Origin: Fretibacterium sp.
Lineage (GTDB): Bacteria > Synergistota > Synergistia > Synergistales > Aminobacteriaceae
Assembly (NCBI GenBank): GCA_012520235.1
Contig: JAAYOR010000184.1
Span: 1-33,066 of the forward strand
Reading direction: 5' to 3'
DNA: 33,066 nucleotides
The stretch's first letter is position 1. Each line of letters starts with the position of its first letter. Below, piece by piece: positions 1-6,995 of this stretch. The position numbers and the translations under genes were made by a program. The notes beneath the pieces are model-generated. The model searched no databases. It was given only the letters and a program-made list of their open reading frames with translations, and had not been told where the DNA came from.

Positions 1-292
1 ATTTAAATAAAACGGGGACGCGCCCCAATTCCCACATGCTTAACATAAGACCGAGCCCCAAACCTCCGCGTGCTCTGAAAAAGCTATGGAGTCCAAGGGA
101 CGCGTCGGTTGGCCTTCTTGCAGAAACGCTCAAACCGGCGGTTCCCTGAAAGCTTTGGAGCAAGGTCCGGGGAGATAAAGACTTAGATGAGGGACAAGAG
201 CTGACAATACCCGGGAGTTCTGCCGGGAGGAGATAAATAAGGGTTTGGAAGATGGGGGGTTGACGGTACGTTGCTGCCTACCCTCCTGCTTG
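1..292. other. Non-coding stretch downstream of gpmA
   Basis: No convincing gene is seen here. Short ORFs on the plus strand run into the antisense of gpmA and have no ribosome-binding site. A weak inverted repeat of CCCGG and CCGGG lies around 210-228 but has no T-run on either side, so no terminator is called. The left edge is cut by the window. Confidence 0.4.
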
Positions 293-1039
293 CTACTTCG
301 CCTTACCCTGGCTGGCCACGGCGGCTGCGGCTCGGGCGATGGCCTCCGGATCGCCCAGGTAGCGGTGTTTCAGAGGTTTCATGTCTGCATCCAGGGTGTA
401 GACCAGAGGGACGCCGGTGGGGATGTTCAGCTCTACGATGTCCTTTTCTGAGATGCCGTCCAGATGCTTGACCAGGGCTCTCAGGCTGTTGCCGTGTGCG
501 GCGATGATGATACGTTTGCCGGCCCGGATCTCGGGGACTATTTCCTGCTGCCAGTAAGGGACCACTCGGGTCACCGTATTCGCCAGGCATTCGCCCACCG
601 GGATCTCGGATGGAGAGAGCGCTGCGTAGCGAGGATCTTCGGCGGGAGAGCGCTTATCGCCCTTCTCCAGGAGGGGTGGCGGGACGTCATAGCTGCGGCG
701 CCATATCTTGACCTGATCATCGCCGTACTTCGAAGCGGTCTCCGCCTTGTCCAGGCCCTGAAGAGCCCCATAGTGGCGCTCGTTCAGCTTCCAGGAATGG
801 CGGATTGGGATCCACATCAGGTCCATCTCCTCAAGGGCTAGCCACAGCGTTTTGATGGCGCGTTTCAAGACGGAGGTGAAGGCGAGGTCAAAACAAAGCC
901 CTTCCTGTTTCATCAGGCGTCCGGCAGTCTTCGCCTCTTCGACACCTTTATCGGACAGAGGGACGTCTGTCCAACCGGTGAAACGGTTTTCCTTGTTCCA
1001 GGAGCTTTCTCCATGACGGATCAGTGTGATTTCGTACAT
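293..1039 (-). CDS. gpmA: 2,3-bisphosphoglycerate-dependent phosphoglycerate mutase
   Basis: This cytosolic enzyme interconverts 3- and 2-phosphoglycerate in glycolysis and gluconeogenesis through a phosphohistidine intermediate. The 248-residue product has the expected family length. RHGE lies at residues 8-11, with His9 the phosphorylated residue. TGWTDVPLS at 21-29, LNERHYG at 85-91 (acid/base Glu87) and AAHGNS at 180-185 (second catalytic His182) are all present. GAGGAG lies about 8 bases before the ATG, so the start is secure. The gene stands alone, divergent from the FAH-family gene. The C-terminal Ala-rich tail (residues 233-244) is a minor lineage feature. Identification is by motif and length; the dPGM family is distinguishable from the shorter cofactor-independent-like histidine phosphatases by the insert around residues 100-145. 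Confidence 0.95.
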   Translation of the reverse strand: MYEITLIRHGESSWNKENRFTGWTDVPLSDKGVEEAKTAGRLMKQEGLCFDLAFTSVLKRAIKTLWLALEEMDLMWIPIRHSWKLNERHYGALQGLDKAETASKYGDDQVKIWRRSYDVPPPLLEKGDKRSPAEDPRYAALSPSEIPVGECLANTVTRVVPYWQQEIVPEIRAGKRIIIAAHGNSLRALVKHLDGISEKDIVELNIPTGVPLVYTLDADMKPLKHRYLGDPEAIARAAAAVASQGKAK

Positions 1040-1265
1040 GCTGCCTCACTCCTCATTTTCTTCTCATAAGCTGCACTCCTTTTTCCTTTCATAGGATATC
1101 AGAAGGAGGGGCTTTTTTACAGAGGAGAACGGCGGAATTAAGCGTTCGGTTTTGATTTGGGATGTCCTGAAGCGACGTCTTCAGGGAGATGTGGGGTCCT
1201 GGGGCACGATTTTGGAAAAAATTTAGTAAAATAGAGGAGAAGAAGGAATCGTTTTGAAACGGTCG

Positions 1266-1302
1266 CCGGAAGTCCGAGCTTCAGGGGACCGGATCTTTTT
1301 TT
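1266..1302 (+). terminator. Terminator-like hairpin in the leader of the FAH-family gene
   Basis: CCGG (1266-1269) and TCC (1273-1275) can pair with GGA (1286-1288) and CCGG (1289-1292), with a three-base bulge, and seven T residues follow at 1296-1302. This has the form of an intrinsic terminator, but it sits just upstream of the next gene's ribosome-binding site. It could end transcription entering from the left or act as an attenuator. The stem is short, so this is tentative. A second perfect 7-bp hairpin lies upstream (CCTGAAG 1166-1172 with CTTCAGG 1179-1185). Confidence 0.35.
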
Positions 1303-1319
1303 AAGAAAGGATGCGTGTC

Positions 1320-2090
1320 ATGAGCGAAGCGAAAAAGGGAAGCCGCATTGTGCGATTTGAGTACGGCGGCGTGGCGGAACCGGGATTGCTGCTTGAGGAC
1401 GGGAGGGTGGAGGTTCTGGACGCCGAGCTGCAGCCCACCGGGACGATACGGGAGGGCGCGCGCCTTCTGGCCCCCACGTCGCCTCATGCCATCTGGTGCG
1501 TGGGGTTGAACTATCGGGAGCACGCGAAGGAGACGAACAAAACCCCTCCGGAGGAGCCCTGCATCTTCCTGAAGCCTTTGACCTGTCTGGCGGCTCACAA
1601 TGAGACCATTCGCTTCCCCTCATGGGCGGGCAGGATCGATTATGAGGGGGAGCTGGCGGTGGTGCTTGGCAAGACCTGCCGGAACGTCCCGGAGGCTGAG
1701 GCCCTGAAGTTCGTCAGAGGATACGCCTGTTTCAACGACGTGACGGCGCGGACGCTGCAGGGTCGGGACGGCCAGTGGACCCGGGCCAAGAGCTTTGATG
1801 GTTTTGCCCCCATGGGGCCCTGCCTGCTCTACCAACCGGAGATGCCGCAGGACGCAATGCTGACCACGCGGCTGAACGGTGAGGTGGTGCAGCAGGGCCC
1901 CTTGAGCGATATGATATTTTCCGTGTCGCGCATTATCGCGCACATCAGCCGATTTGCCACGCTGCACGCCGGGGACGTCATCGCCACTGGGACGCCCAGC
2001 GGCATCGGGCCGGTAAAGGACGGGGACGAGGTGGAGGTGGAGATAACCGGGATAGGCGTGCTCTGCAACCGCTTTGTGGAGGAGGACTAA
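1320..2090 (+). CDS. Fumarylacetoacetate hydrolase family protein
   Basis: This is a probable divalent-metal-dependent C-C bond hydrolase, isomerase or decarboxylase of the FAH superfamily, which includes HpaG/HpcE-like hydroxyheptadienedioate isomerases and acylpyruvases. Numbering from this start, an N-terminal lid of about 55 residues precedes the core. LNYREHAKE lies at 63-71. The metal-binding acidic pair sits in DYEGELAVVLGK (107-118), FNDVTAR follows at 138-144 and GTPSGIG at 224-230. About 256 residues is normal for single-domain members. An in-frame ATG exists at 1311, but the AAGAAAGG motif at 1303-1310 abuts it; that motif is 9 bases before the ATG at 1320, which is why the latter is chosen. 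Substrate cannot be read from the sequence, and neighbours give no pathway clue. Confidence 0.88.
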   Translation: MSEAKKGSRIVRFEYGGVAEPGLLLEDGRVEVLDAELQPTGTIREGARLLAPTSPHAIWCVGLNYREHAKETNKTPPEEPCIFLKPLTCLAAHNETIRFPSWAGRIDYEGELAVVLGKTCRNVPEAEALKFVRGYACFNDVTARTLQGRDGQWTRAKSFDGFAPMGPCLLYQPEMPQDAMLTTRLNGEVVQQGPLSDMIFSVSRIIAHISRFATLHAGDVIATGTPSGIGPVKDGDEVEVEITGIGVLCNRFVEED

Positions 2091-2147
2091 CTCGGGCTCG
2101 GCGCGCTGCGCTTGGAATAAATCCGCTGGACGCAGGTAAAAAAATAA

Positions 2148-2173
2148 ATCCGCATAAGTAGGCGACCGGCTAC
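2148..2173. repeat. Outer inverted repeat, left arm
   Basis: This is a 26-bp segment whose exact reverse complement occurs at 3175-3200. It begins ATCCGCATAAGTAGG. A T/A-rich tract outside it is also partly mirrored on the other side. Together the two arms enclose the toxin-antitoxin pair. Confidence 0.9.
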
Positions 2174-2241
2174 TTTGGAGCCGCCAGGCTCCTAATGCCG
2201 AGTCGAGTAGCTTCGCTAAACCTTCGGTCCAGCTTATGTCA

Positions 2242-2271
2242 AAGCGAAGCCCCCACGGCTTCGCCTTCGAC
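2242..2271. repeat. Palindromic dispersed repeat, copy 1
   Basis: This 30-bp segment contains GCGAAGC and GCTTCGC as hairpin arms (2244-2250 and 2258-2264). It matches 33004-33033 at 28 of 30 positions. It runs directly into CGACTGAT and then the inner inverted repeat. A diverged second version of the same arrangement, hairpin followed by CGACTGAT and ACGCAGAT, follows at 2324-2377. Confidence 0.8.
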
Positions 2272-2295
2272 TGATTACGCAGATGGACGCAGATT
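2271..2295. repeat. Inner inverted repeat, left arm
   Basis: This is a 25-bp segment whose exact reverse complement is at 3124-3148. It contains the motif ACGCAGATGGACGCAGAT. From memory, motifs of this kind are scattered through intergenic regions of several unrelated bacterial phyla; that recollection was not checked. Confidence 0.9.
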
Positions 2296-2323
2296 TTTAA
2301 AAGAGATTTTTAATTTTTTTAAT

Positions 2324-2367
2324 CTATCAGTCGAGGTGAAACCTCGTGGCTTCACCTCGACTGATAG
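2324..2367. repeat. 17-bp perfect hairpin upstream of the toxin gene
   Basis: The arm at 2324-2340 (starting CTATCAGTCGAGG) is the exact reverse complement of 2351-2367, with a 10-base loop. It lies about 55 bases before the toxin ATG, so any promoter left of it would put this stem in the toxin mRNA leader. There is no T-run after it, so it is not called a terminator. It may be a diverged copy of the palindromic repeat at 2242-2271. Confidence 0.8.
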
Positions 2368-2421
2368 ACGCAGATTCGTTAAAGACAAAACCACGAATGG
2401 ACAGAAAAATGGATAAAAACG

Positions 2422-2661
2422 ATGGAGATCAAGTATTCCAAACAAGCGCTGAAGTTTTTAGCTGGACAGGATGTGTTTATGCGGCAGCGCGTTATTCGAG
2501 CCATAGAGAGGCTGCCCCTGGGCGATGTGGTCAAGCTTCAGAACGTGCGCGGATATAGGTTGCGCGTGGGGGATTGCAGGGTTATTTTTGATAGGGACGG
2601 TCATGTACTCTATATTGAAAAAATAGATACCCGCGGAGAAGTCTACAAAAGGAGGCGCTAA
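2422..2661 (+). CDS. RelE/ParE-family toxin
   Basis: This is a 79-residue basic protein of the RelE/ParE fold. RelE members cleave mRNA on the ribosome and ParE members poison gyrase; the sequence does not decide between them. Family hallmarks are the N-terminal strand IKYSKQALKFL (3-13), a helix with RQRVIRAIERLP (21-32), the central YRLRVGDCRVIF (45-56) and the C-terminal IDTRGEVYKRRR (68-79), with Arg48, Arg53 and Arg71 as candidate active-site residues. Only a weak GGA precedes the ATG. The toxin comes first and the antitoxin follows after 3 bases, a toxin-first order. The pair lies inside the inverted-repeat island, which suggests acquisition or mobility. Confidence 0.85.
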   Translation: MEIKYSKQALKFLAGQDVFMRQRVIRAIERLPLGDVVKLQNVRGYRLRVGDCRVIFDRDGHVLYIEKIDTRGEVYKRRR

Positions 2662-2664
2662 ACA

Positions 2665-2904
2665 GTGGACGCGATCAAAAAAAGAATCCTTGGTGCCGTC
2701 ACAGTGATGGATAGCGACGCTGCGGCAAGACTTTGGGAAATCATCTCTTTCGAGTTTTCGGATCTGGATGTGGACTGGGACGCAATCCCGACAGCTGAGC
2801 CTGACGAGTTTGATTTGGAAATGCTAAAAGCTATTGAAGAAGATAAAGATTGTCGGGAGTTTGTCTCATCGGAGGAAGCCAAAAAGATGCTAGGCTGCAT
2901 TTGA
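2665..2904 (+). CDS. Cognate antitoxin of the RelE/ParE toxin
   Basis: This is a 79-residue acidic protein read from a GTG. AGGAGG at 2650-2655, inside the end of the toxin gene, is spaced about 9 bases before the GTG, which supports both the start and translational coupling. No DNA-binding domain was recognised with confidence. The N-terminal 30 residues may form a small helical domain. The acidic middle (DWDAIPTAEPDEFDLEMLKA, 38-57) and helical C-terminus ending SSEEAKKMLG look like the toxin-wrapping segment of type II antitoxins. The antitoxin assignment rests mainly on this composition and on its position directly behind the toxin. Confidence 0.7.
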   Translation: MDAIKKRILGAVTVMDSDAAARLWEIISFEFSDLDVDWDAIPTAEPDEFDLEMLKAIEEDKDCREFVSSEEAKKMLGCI

Positions 2905-3037
2905 TAACTCAAACTTTGGAGCAAAAACTAAAGGAAATGGGACCCCAACCTTTTTGGGGCCCAACCCCCTGAATTCTTGTAGGCTCGAAGCTGTCAAGGA
3001 GTTCGTCACGCATCGTCACGCGAGAAAAATCGTGATA

Positions 3038-3070
3038 GGCCCCCCCGGTCAGCTGATGGCCGGGGGGGCC
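3038..3070 (-). terminator. Strong GC hairpin, possible terminator of the liv operon
   Basis: GGCCCCCCCGG (3038-3048) and CCGGGGGGGCC (3060-3070) are exact reverse complements around an 11-base loop. On the minus strand a TTTTT run follows about 7 bases beyond the stem, which fits an intrinsic terminator for livF some 170 bases downstream of its stop. On the plus strand no T-run follows. The distance to livF and the gap before the T-run leave doubt. Confidence 0.45.
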
Positions 3071-3123
3071 CATTTGATAATCCGCAGATGAACGCAAATT
3101 TTTTAAGGATTTTTAATCTTTTT

Positions 3124-3148
3124 AATCTGCGTCCATCTGCGTAATCAG
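3124..3148. repeat. Inner inverted repeat, right arm
   Basis: This is the exact reverse complement of 2271-2295 over 25 bp. It is also the right half of a local imperfect hairpin with about 3082-3102. Confidence 0.9.
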
Positions 3149-3174
3149 TTGGAGCAACCGGCACGGCATTCGGA

Positions 3175-3200
3175 GTAGCCGGTCGCCTACTTATGCGGAT
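3175..3200. repeat. Outer inverted repeat, right arm
   Basis: This is the exact reverse complement of 2148-2173 over 26 bp. Its outer flank, GTTGGTCGCCTGTTCG at about 3208-3223, reappears reverse-complemented at 33032-33047 near the window end. Confidence 0.9.
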
Positions 3201-3235
3201 ATTTTTTGTTGGTCGCCTGTTCGGTAAAACCCCCG

Positions 3236-3955
3236 TCAGCCTCCGAGGTAGGCGGCCTGGACGCGCGGGTCCTTCAGCAGGTCCTCGCCCCGCCCTTCGA
3301 TAGCGACGGCTCCCACCTCCAGCACGTAGGCCTTGTGAGCGATGTTCAGGGCGGCGAAGGCGTTCTGCTCCACGAGAAGGATTGTTCGCCCCTCCCGGTT
3401 GATGGTCTGGATGATGTCGAACACCTCCTCAACGAGAAACGGGGCCAGCCCCAACGAAGGTTCGTCCAGCATCAGGAGGCTGGGACGGCTCATCAGAGCT
3501 CGGGCCAGGGCCAGCATCTGCTGTTCCCCGCCGGACAGGGTGCCGCCCTTTTGACTGCGACGTTCCTTCAGGCGCGGGAAGAGGGCGTAGGCGTGCTCCA
3601 GGTCCTCCTCTATCCCGTCTGTGTCATCGCGCGAGTAGGCGCCCAGGTACAGGTTCTCCTCGACCGTCAGGTGAGGGAGGATGCGGCGGCCCTCAGGGCT
3701 GAGAGCGATGCCCATCTTCACCCGCTCTTCGGCCGGTCGGCCCTGAAGGTCCAGGGGCGGCTGACCCGGCGGCGTGAAGCTCAGGGTCTCCGCCGTGCAC
3801 CGTGTCAGTCCCATGATCGCCCTTATGGTGCTGCTCTTGCCCGCACCGTTGGCCCCTATCAGGGTCACTATCTCCCCCTTGCCGATGGAGAGACAGACGT
3901 CCCGTACCGCGTGGATGGCTCCGTATTTCACGTTCAGCCCACGGATCTCAAGCAT
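3236..3955 (-). CDS. livF: Branched-chain amino-acid ABC transporter ATP-binding protein LivF
   Basis: This is one of the two nucleotide-binding subunits that power import of branched-chain or related amino acids by the LivKHMGF system at the inner membrane. In 239 residues it has Walker A GANGAGKS (34-41), the signature LSGGEQQ (140-146), Walker B LLMLDEP (160-166) and LLVEQN (193-198). The Gln in place of the usual H-loop His is typical of LivF, not a defect. The ORF could be extended upstream by 14 codons, but the ATG at 3955 has AAAGGGGG within livG as its ribosome-binding site, and the product then starts like other LivF proteins. It overlaps livG by 8 bases, so translation is probably coupled. 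It is the last gene of the operon. Confidence 0.95.
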   Translation of the reverse strand: MLEIRGLNVKYGAIHAVRDVCLSIGKGEIVTLIGANGAGKSSTIRAIMGLTRCTAETLSFTPPGQPPLDLQGRPAEERVKMGIALSPEGRRILPHLTVEENLYLGAYSRDDTDGIEEDLEHAYALFPRLKERRSQKGGTLSGGEQQMLALARALMSRPSLLMLDEPSLGLAPFLVEEVFDIIQTINREGRTILLVEQNAFAALNIAHKAYVLEVGAVAIEGRGEDLLKDPRVQAAYLGG

Positions 3956-4742
3956 GGTCGGCCCCCTTTCCCGCAGCCTTCCCCAGGTACGCCTCAATCA
4001 CAGAGGGATTGTTCCGGATCTCGTCGGGCGTACCGCTCGCTATCAAAACCCCATGATCCAGGACGTGGATGTACTCACAGACATTCATCACGACCTTCAT
4101 ATCGTGTTCTATCAGCAGGATGGTCAGGTCGAACTCGTCGCGCAGCCGCCGGATGAAGAGCATGAGTTCCTTGGACTCGTTAGGGTTCATGCCTGCGGCG
4201 GGCTCGTCCAGCAGGAGGAACCTGGGCTCCGTGGCGAGGGCTCGGGCTATCTCCAGACGTCGCTGGGCGCCATAGGGCAGGGAGGAGGCCAGGTCGTCCG
4301 CGTGCTCGTCCAGCTCCAGCCGGGCCAGAAGCTCCAGAGAGCGAGCTCGGATAGCGCGCTCCTCCCTCATGAAGGAGGGGAACAGTGGCGGCATGAGGCT
4401 CATCCACCAGCGGCTCTTCTGGCGCACCCAGGAGCCGACCATGACGTTTTGGAGTACCGTCTCGTTCTGGAACAGGCGGATGTTCTGGAAAGTGCGGGAG
4501 ATGCCTGCCTTGCAGACCTCATGGGGCGGCAGGCCCGTGAGGTTCGCCCCCTCGAACTCGACGTGCCCCTCCGTGGGCCTGTAAAACCCGCTGATGACAT
4601 TGAAAGCTGAGGTCTTACCCGCACCGTTGGGGCCGATGAGGCCGATTATCTGCCCCTTGTCGATGGAGAACGAGAGGTGATCGACCGCCGTCAGGCCTCC
4701 GAAGCGCAGGACGATGTCCTTGAGCTCAAGGATCCGACTCAT
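3948..4742 (-). CDS. livG: Branched-chain amino-acid ABC transporter ATP-binding protein LivG
   Basis: This is the second ATPase subunit of the Liv importer and is paired with LivF. Its 264 residues include Walker A GPNGAGKT (37-44), the Q-loop Gln86 in TFQNIRLF, the degenerate signature LPYGAQRR (155-162) usual for LivG, Walker B LLLDEPAAGMNP (176-187) and the H-loop His213 in IEHDMK. The C-terminal segment GTPDEIRNNPSVIEAYLG is typical of the family. Its ATG overlaps the livM stop as ATGA, and GGAGG-type sequence lies just upstream, so livM and livG are likely translationally coupled. No missing residues are seen. Confidence 0.95.
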   Translation of the reverse strand: MSRILELKDIVLRFGGLTAVDHLSFSIDKGQIIGLIGPNGAGKTSAFNVISGFYRPTEGHVEFEGANLTGLPPHEVCKAGISRTFQNIRLFQNETVLQNVMVGSWVRQKSRWWMSLMPPLFPSFMREERAIRARSLELLARLELDEHADDLASSLPYGAQRRLEIARALATEPRFLLLDEPAAGMNPNESKELMLFIRRLRDEFDLTILLIEHDMKVVMNVCEYIHVLDHGVLIASGTPDEIRNNPSVIEAYLGKAAGKGADHA

Positions 4743-5806
4743 AGGCCCTCCCCTCCTCTCTCTGAGTTTTTTTCAAGTTTTTTACGGGAGGGAAAGAACC
4801 AGTCCCATGTGAACTCCCTCATTCCCATGATGCCCTCCCGGCGGAAGATGATGACGGCTATCAGCAGCACGGAGAAGAGGACCATGCGCATCCCCGGGAT
4901 CCCGGGGATGGAGAGGGAACCCAGCTGGATGGGGTTCTCGACGAACCGGAGCCATTCCAGCATGGTGGTCACCAGCACCGCGCCGATGACGCTCCCCGTG
5001 ATGGAGCCCAGCCCGCCCACGACGACGATCATCAGGAGGTTGTAGGTCTGAGTGATCATGAACATGCGCGGGTCGATGGTGGTTATCAGGTTCCCCATCA
5101 GGGCCCCGCCCAGTCCGCCTCCGAAACAGCCCAGGGTGAAGGCCAGGACCCGGATCCTGAAGGTATTCACGCCCATGGTTCGTGCGGCTGTTTCATCGTC
5201 GCGGACAGCCTTCAGGACGTTGCCGAAGTTGCTGTTCATCATGGAGACCATACAAACCAGGAAGATGCCCAGGCACCCGTAGCTCATCCAGAGGGTGGTG
5301 TGTGCGGGGATGCCCTTAAGCCCAAGGGAGCCGTTGGTCAGAGGGGTGAGGTTGGTGATGAGGATGCGGATGATCTCCGAGAAGCCCAGGGTCGCGATGC
5401 CAAGGTAGTCGCCTCCCAACTTCAGGATGGGCAGGGCTATGAGCCATCCGAATAAGGCCGCCACCAGCCCGGCGAGGATGAGGGATACCAGAAACGGAGT
5501 CTGGAGGTTCAGCAGCCAGGGCGCGATTGGCTCAAGGATCCACATGGCCTCCTTCTGGGCCGGGGAAAGGATCAGAAGCGCGGAGACGTAGGCGCCGATG
5601 GCCATGAAACCCGCGTGACCCAGGGAGAACATACCGGTCATGCCGTAGATGAGGTTCAGGCTGAGCCCCAGGATGGCGTTGATGGCGATGAGGTTCAGGA
5701 TGCGCAGCACATAGCCGTTGAGGTTGGAGGGCGCCCAGTTCAGGAAGCAGGCAAACAGAGCCAGGGCAAGGAGAGTGAGGGTGCCGTTGCGTATTTTGCG
5801 GCTCAT
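4739..5806 (-). CDS. livM: Branched-chain amino-acid ABC transporter permease LivM
   Basis: This is an integral inner-membrane permease of the BPD_transp_2 family and forms the translocation path with LivH. The 355-residue protein is strongly hydrophobic with about 9-10 predicted membrane segments. GLSLNLIYGMTGMFSLGHAG (47-66) is the conserved LivM signature near the N-terminus. The ATPase-contact loop is around RDDETAARTMGVN (202-214), and GGLGSITGSVIGA follows near residue 270. The C-terminal 30 residues are charged and probably cytoplasmic. The start has GGAGG 8 bases upstream and overlaps the livH stop by 4 bases (ATGA). Substrate specificity is set by the binding protein and cannot be read here. 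Confidence 0.94.
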   Translation of the reverse strand: MSRKIRNGTLTLLALALFACFLNWAPSNLNGYVLRILNLIAINAILGLSLNLIYGMTGMFSLGHAGFMAIGAYVSALLILSPAQKEAMWILEPIAPWLLNLQTPFLVSLILAGLVAALFGWLIALPILKLGGDYLGIATLGFSEIIRILITNLTPLTNGSLGLKGIPAHTTLWMSYGCLGIFLVCMVSMMNSNFGNVLKAVRDDETAARTMGVNTFRIRVLAFTLGCFGGGLGGALMGNLITTIDPRMFMITQTYNLLMIVVVGGLGSITGSVIGAVLVTTMLEWLRFVENPIQLGSLSIPGIPGMRMVLFSVLLIAVIIFRREGIMGMREFTWDWFFPSRKKLEKNSERGGEGL

Positions 5807-6705
5807 ATCTTATCCTCCAGTTTTTCCCCCATCAGCCCCGTGGGCTTGATGAGCAAGATGAAGATGAGAAGCACGAAGGCAAAGGCATCCTTATAGCCGG
5901 AGAGGTGCGGGAAGAAGGCGATGGACATGATCTCGACAAAACCGAGGATGATGCCTCCCACCATGGCGCCCGGGATGGAGCCGATGCCCCCGAAGACGGC
6001 GGCGATGAAGGCCTTGAAGCCCGGGAAGATGCCCATGAACGGCTCGACGCGGGGATAGCGCAGCGCCCAGAGGATGCCGGCCACGGCGGCCAAGGCAGAG
6101 CCGAGGGCGAAGGTCAGGGCAATGATGCGGTCCACGGAGACGCCCATCAGACGCGTGGTCTCGATATCGAAAGAGATGGAGCGCATGGCCAGGCCCGGCT
6201 TGGTCTTGTAGACCATCCAGAGCAGGACCCCCACCAGGAAGAACGAGATGACGGGCACCATGAGGCCGAGCGGGATGAGACGCACCTGCCCGACGACGAT
6301 CGGCTTCATCAGGAGCGGCGGTTGGACGACCGGCCTTGGGATGCCGGAGAAGACGACGATGGCGAGGTTTTCAATGAAGAAGGAGACGCCGATGGCGCTG
6401 ATGAGGGCTGAGATGCGGGGAGCGTTCCTCAGGGGGCGGTAAGCTATCCGGTCCACCAGAAGCCCACAGACGGTCACTCCGATGATGGAGATGCCGACCC
6501 CCAGAAGCCAGGGCAGCTTGAAGACCACTGTGGTGAAGTAGACAAAATAAGCCCCCAGCATGAAGATGTCCCCATGGGCGAAGTTGATGAGGCGCAGGAT
6601 GCCGTAGACCATCGTGTACCCCACGGCGATCAGGCCGTAGAGGGATCCCAGCCCCAGCGCATTGATGAAGTGCTGGACAAACATGTTTAAAGTCAAAAAA
6701 GCCAT
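5803..6705 (-). CDS. livH: Branched-chain amino-acid ABC transporter permease LivH
   Basis: This is the LivM partner permease and the first gene of the livHMGF transcript. The 300-residue hydrophobic protein carries the conserved GLIAVGYTMVYGILRLINFA (24-43), a hallmark of LivH, and the coupling loop around TTRLMGVSVDRI (184-195). GGIGSIPGAMVGG follows at about 243-255. The start is not certain: AGGAGG (6706-6711) abuts the ATG at 6705, a poor spacing. An in-frame TTG at codon 4 (6694-6696) would sit 9 bases from the same motif and may be the real start. The change would remove only three residues. Function is clear from sequence and operon. Confidence 0.94.
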   Translation of the reverse strand: MAFLTLNMFVQHFINALGLGSLYGLIAVGYTMVYGILRLINFAHGDIFMLGAYFVYFTTVVFKLPWLLGVGISIIGVTVCGLLVDRIAYRPLRNAPRISALISAIGVSFFIENLAIVVFSGIPRPVVQPPLLMKPIVVGQVRLIPLGLMVPVISFFLVGVLLWMVYKTKPGLAMRSISFDIETTRLMGVSVDRIIALTFALGSALAAVAGILWALRYPRVEPFMGIFPGFKAFIAAVFGGIGSIPGAMVGGIILGFVEIMSIAFFPHLSGYKDAFAFVLLIFILLIKPTGLMGEKLEDKI

Positions 6706-6995
6706 CCTCCTTTGTCCGGTCCCTGCCCTCAGCAGGTTTATTTTATAGTCTGTGGTCTGAGGGGAAGAACCCGGAGATGTGGATGAAAGCGGACGCGCAG
6801 CCTGCTAGGAAGAGAGGTGCCTGAAAAACAGGCGCCCATTGTTCACCGATTTTCACCACACCTTTTCTGACATGGTACTGAAACTGTCTTTTGTAAAGTT
6901 GGTGTTTACCTCCTTTCCTGCAAGAGACTGCTGCTCAGGCCGCACGAAGCACGCGGGGCCTGGCGGCAGCCTATGTTAAGAAAAAGCCCCTCACC
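6706..6995. other. Gap between glyA and livH with stem-loops
   Basis: No gene is seen. A clean 8-bp stem-loop (6816-6823 with 6829-6836, one G-T pair, AAAAA loop) and a larger interrupted one next to the glyA 3' end (6930-6941 with 6957-6970) may mark the end of the glyA message. Neither has a good T-run on the minus strand. A -10-like TATAAA(AT) for livH lies at 6740-6747 on the minus strand without a recognisable -35. Confidence 0.5.
6740..6747 (-). promoter_or_regulatory. Possible -10 element for livHMGF
   Basis: TATAAAAT on the minus strand lies about 35 bases before the livH start. The expected -35 position holds only a GTTCTT-like sequence. The glyA-livH gap of 290 bases makes a separate promoter reasonable, but this element alone is weak evidence. 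Confidence 0.3.

Larger units (their letters stand above)
2148..3200. other. Candidate repeat-bounded cassette carrying a toxin-antitoxin pair
   Basis: About 1.05 kb is framed by two nested pairs of perfect inverted repeats: 26 bp outside (2148-2173 and 3175-3200) and 25 bp inside (2271-2295 and 3124-3148). The only genes inside are the toxin and antitoxin. No transposase is encoded and no target-site duplication was recognised. It may be a non-autonomous mobile unit, or two copies of a dispersed intergenic repeat that happen to lie head to head. The symmetric order of the repeats on both sides is seen directly; mobility is inference. Confidence 0.4.
2905..3235. other. Gene-free repeat region between antitoxin and livF
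   Basis: No gene is seen. The region holds an imperfect GC hairpin at 2939-2962, a perfect 11-bp GC hairpin at 3038-3070, an imperfect hairpin made of CGCAGATGAACGCAAATT-like arms at about 3080-3148, and the right arms of both inverted repeats. The segment 3191-3223 is echoed in reverse orientation at the window end. Confidence 0.7.

Noticed and set aside
1212-1232. Promoter-like TTGGAA and TAAAAT before the FAH-family gene
   Set aside because: The two hexamers are only about 9 bases apart, far below the spacing needed for a sigma-70 promoter.
3206-4156. Long plus-strand ORF across livF and livG
   Set aside because: It is antisense to two clear ABC ATPase genes, has no ribosome-binding site, and its translation is low-complexity frame shadow.
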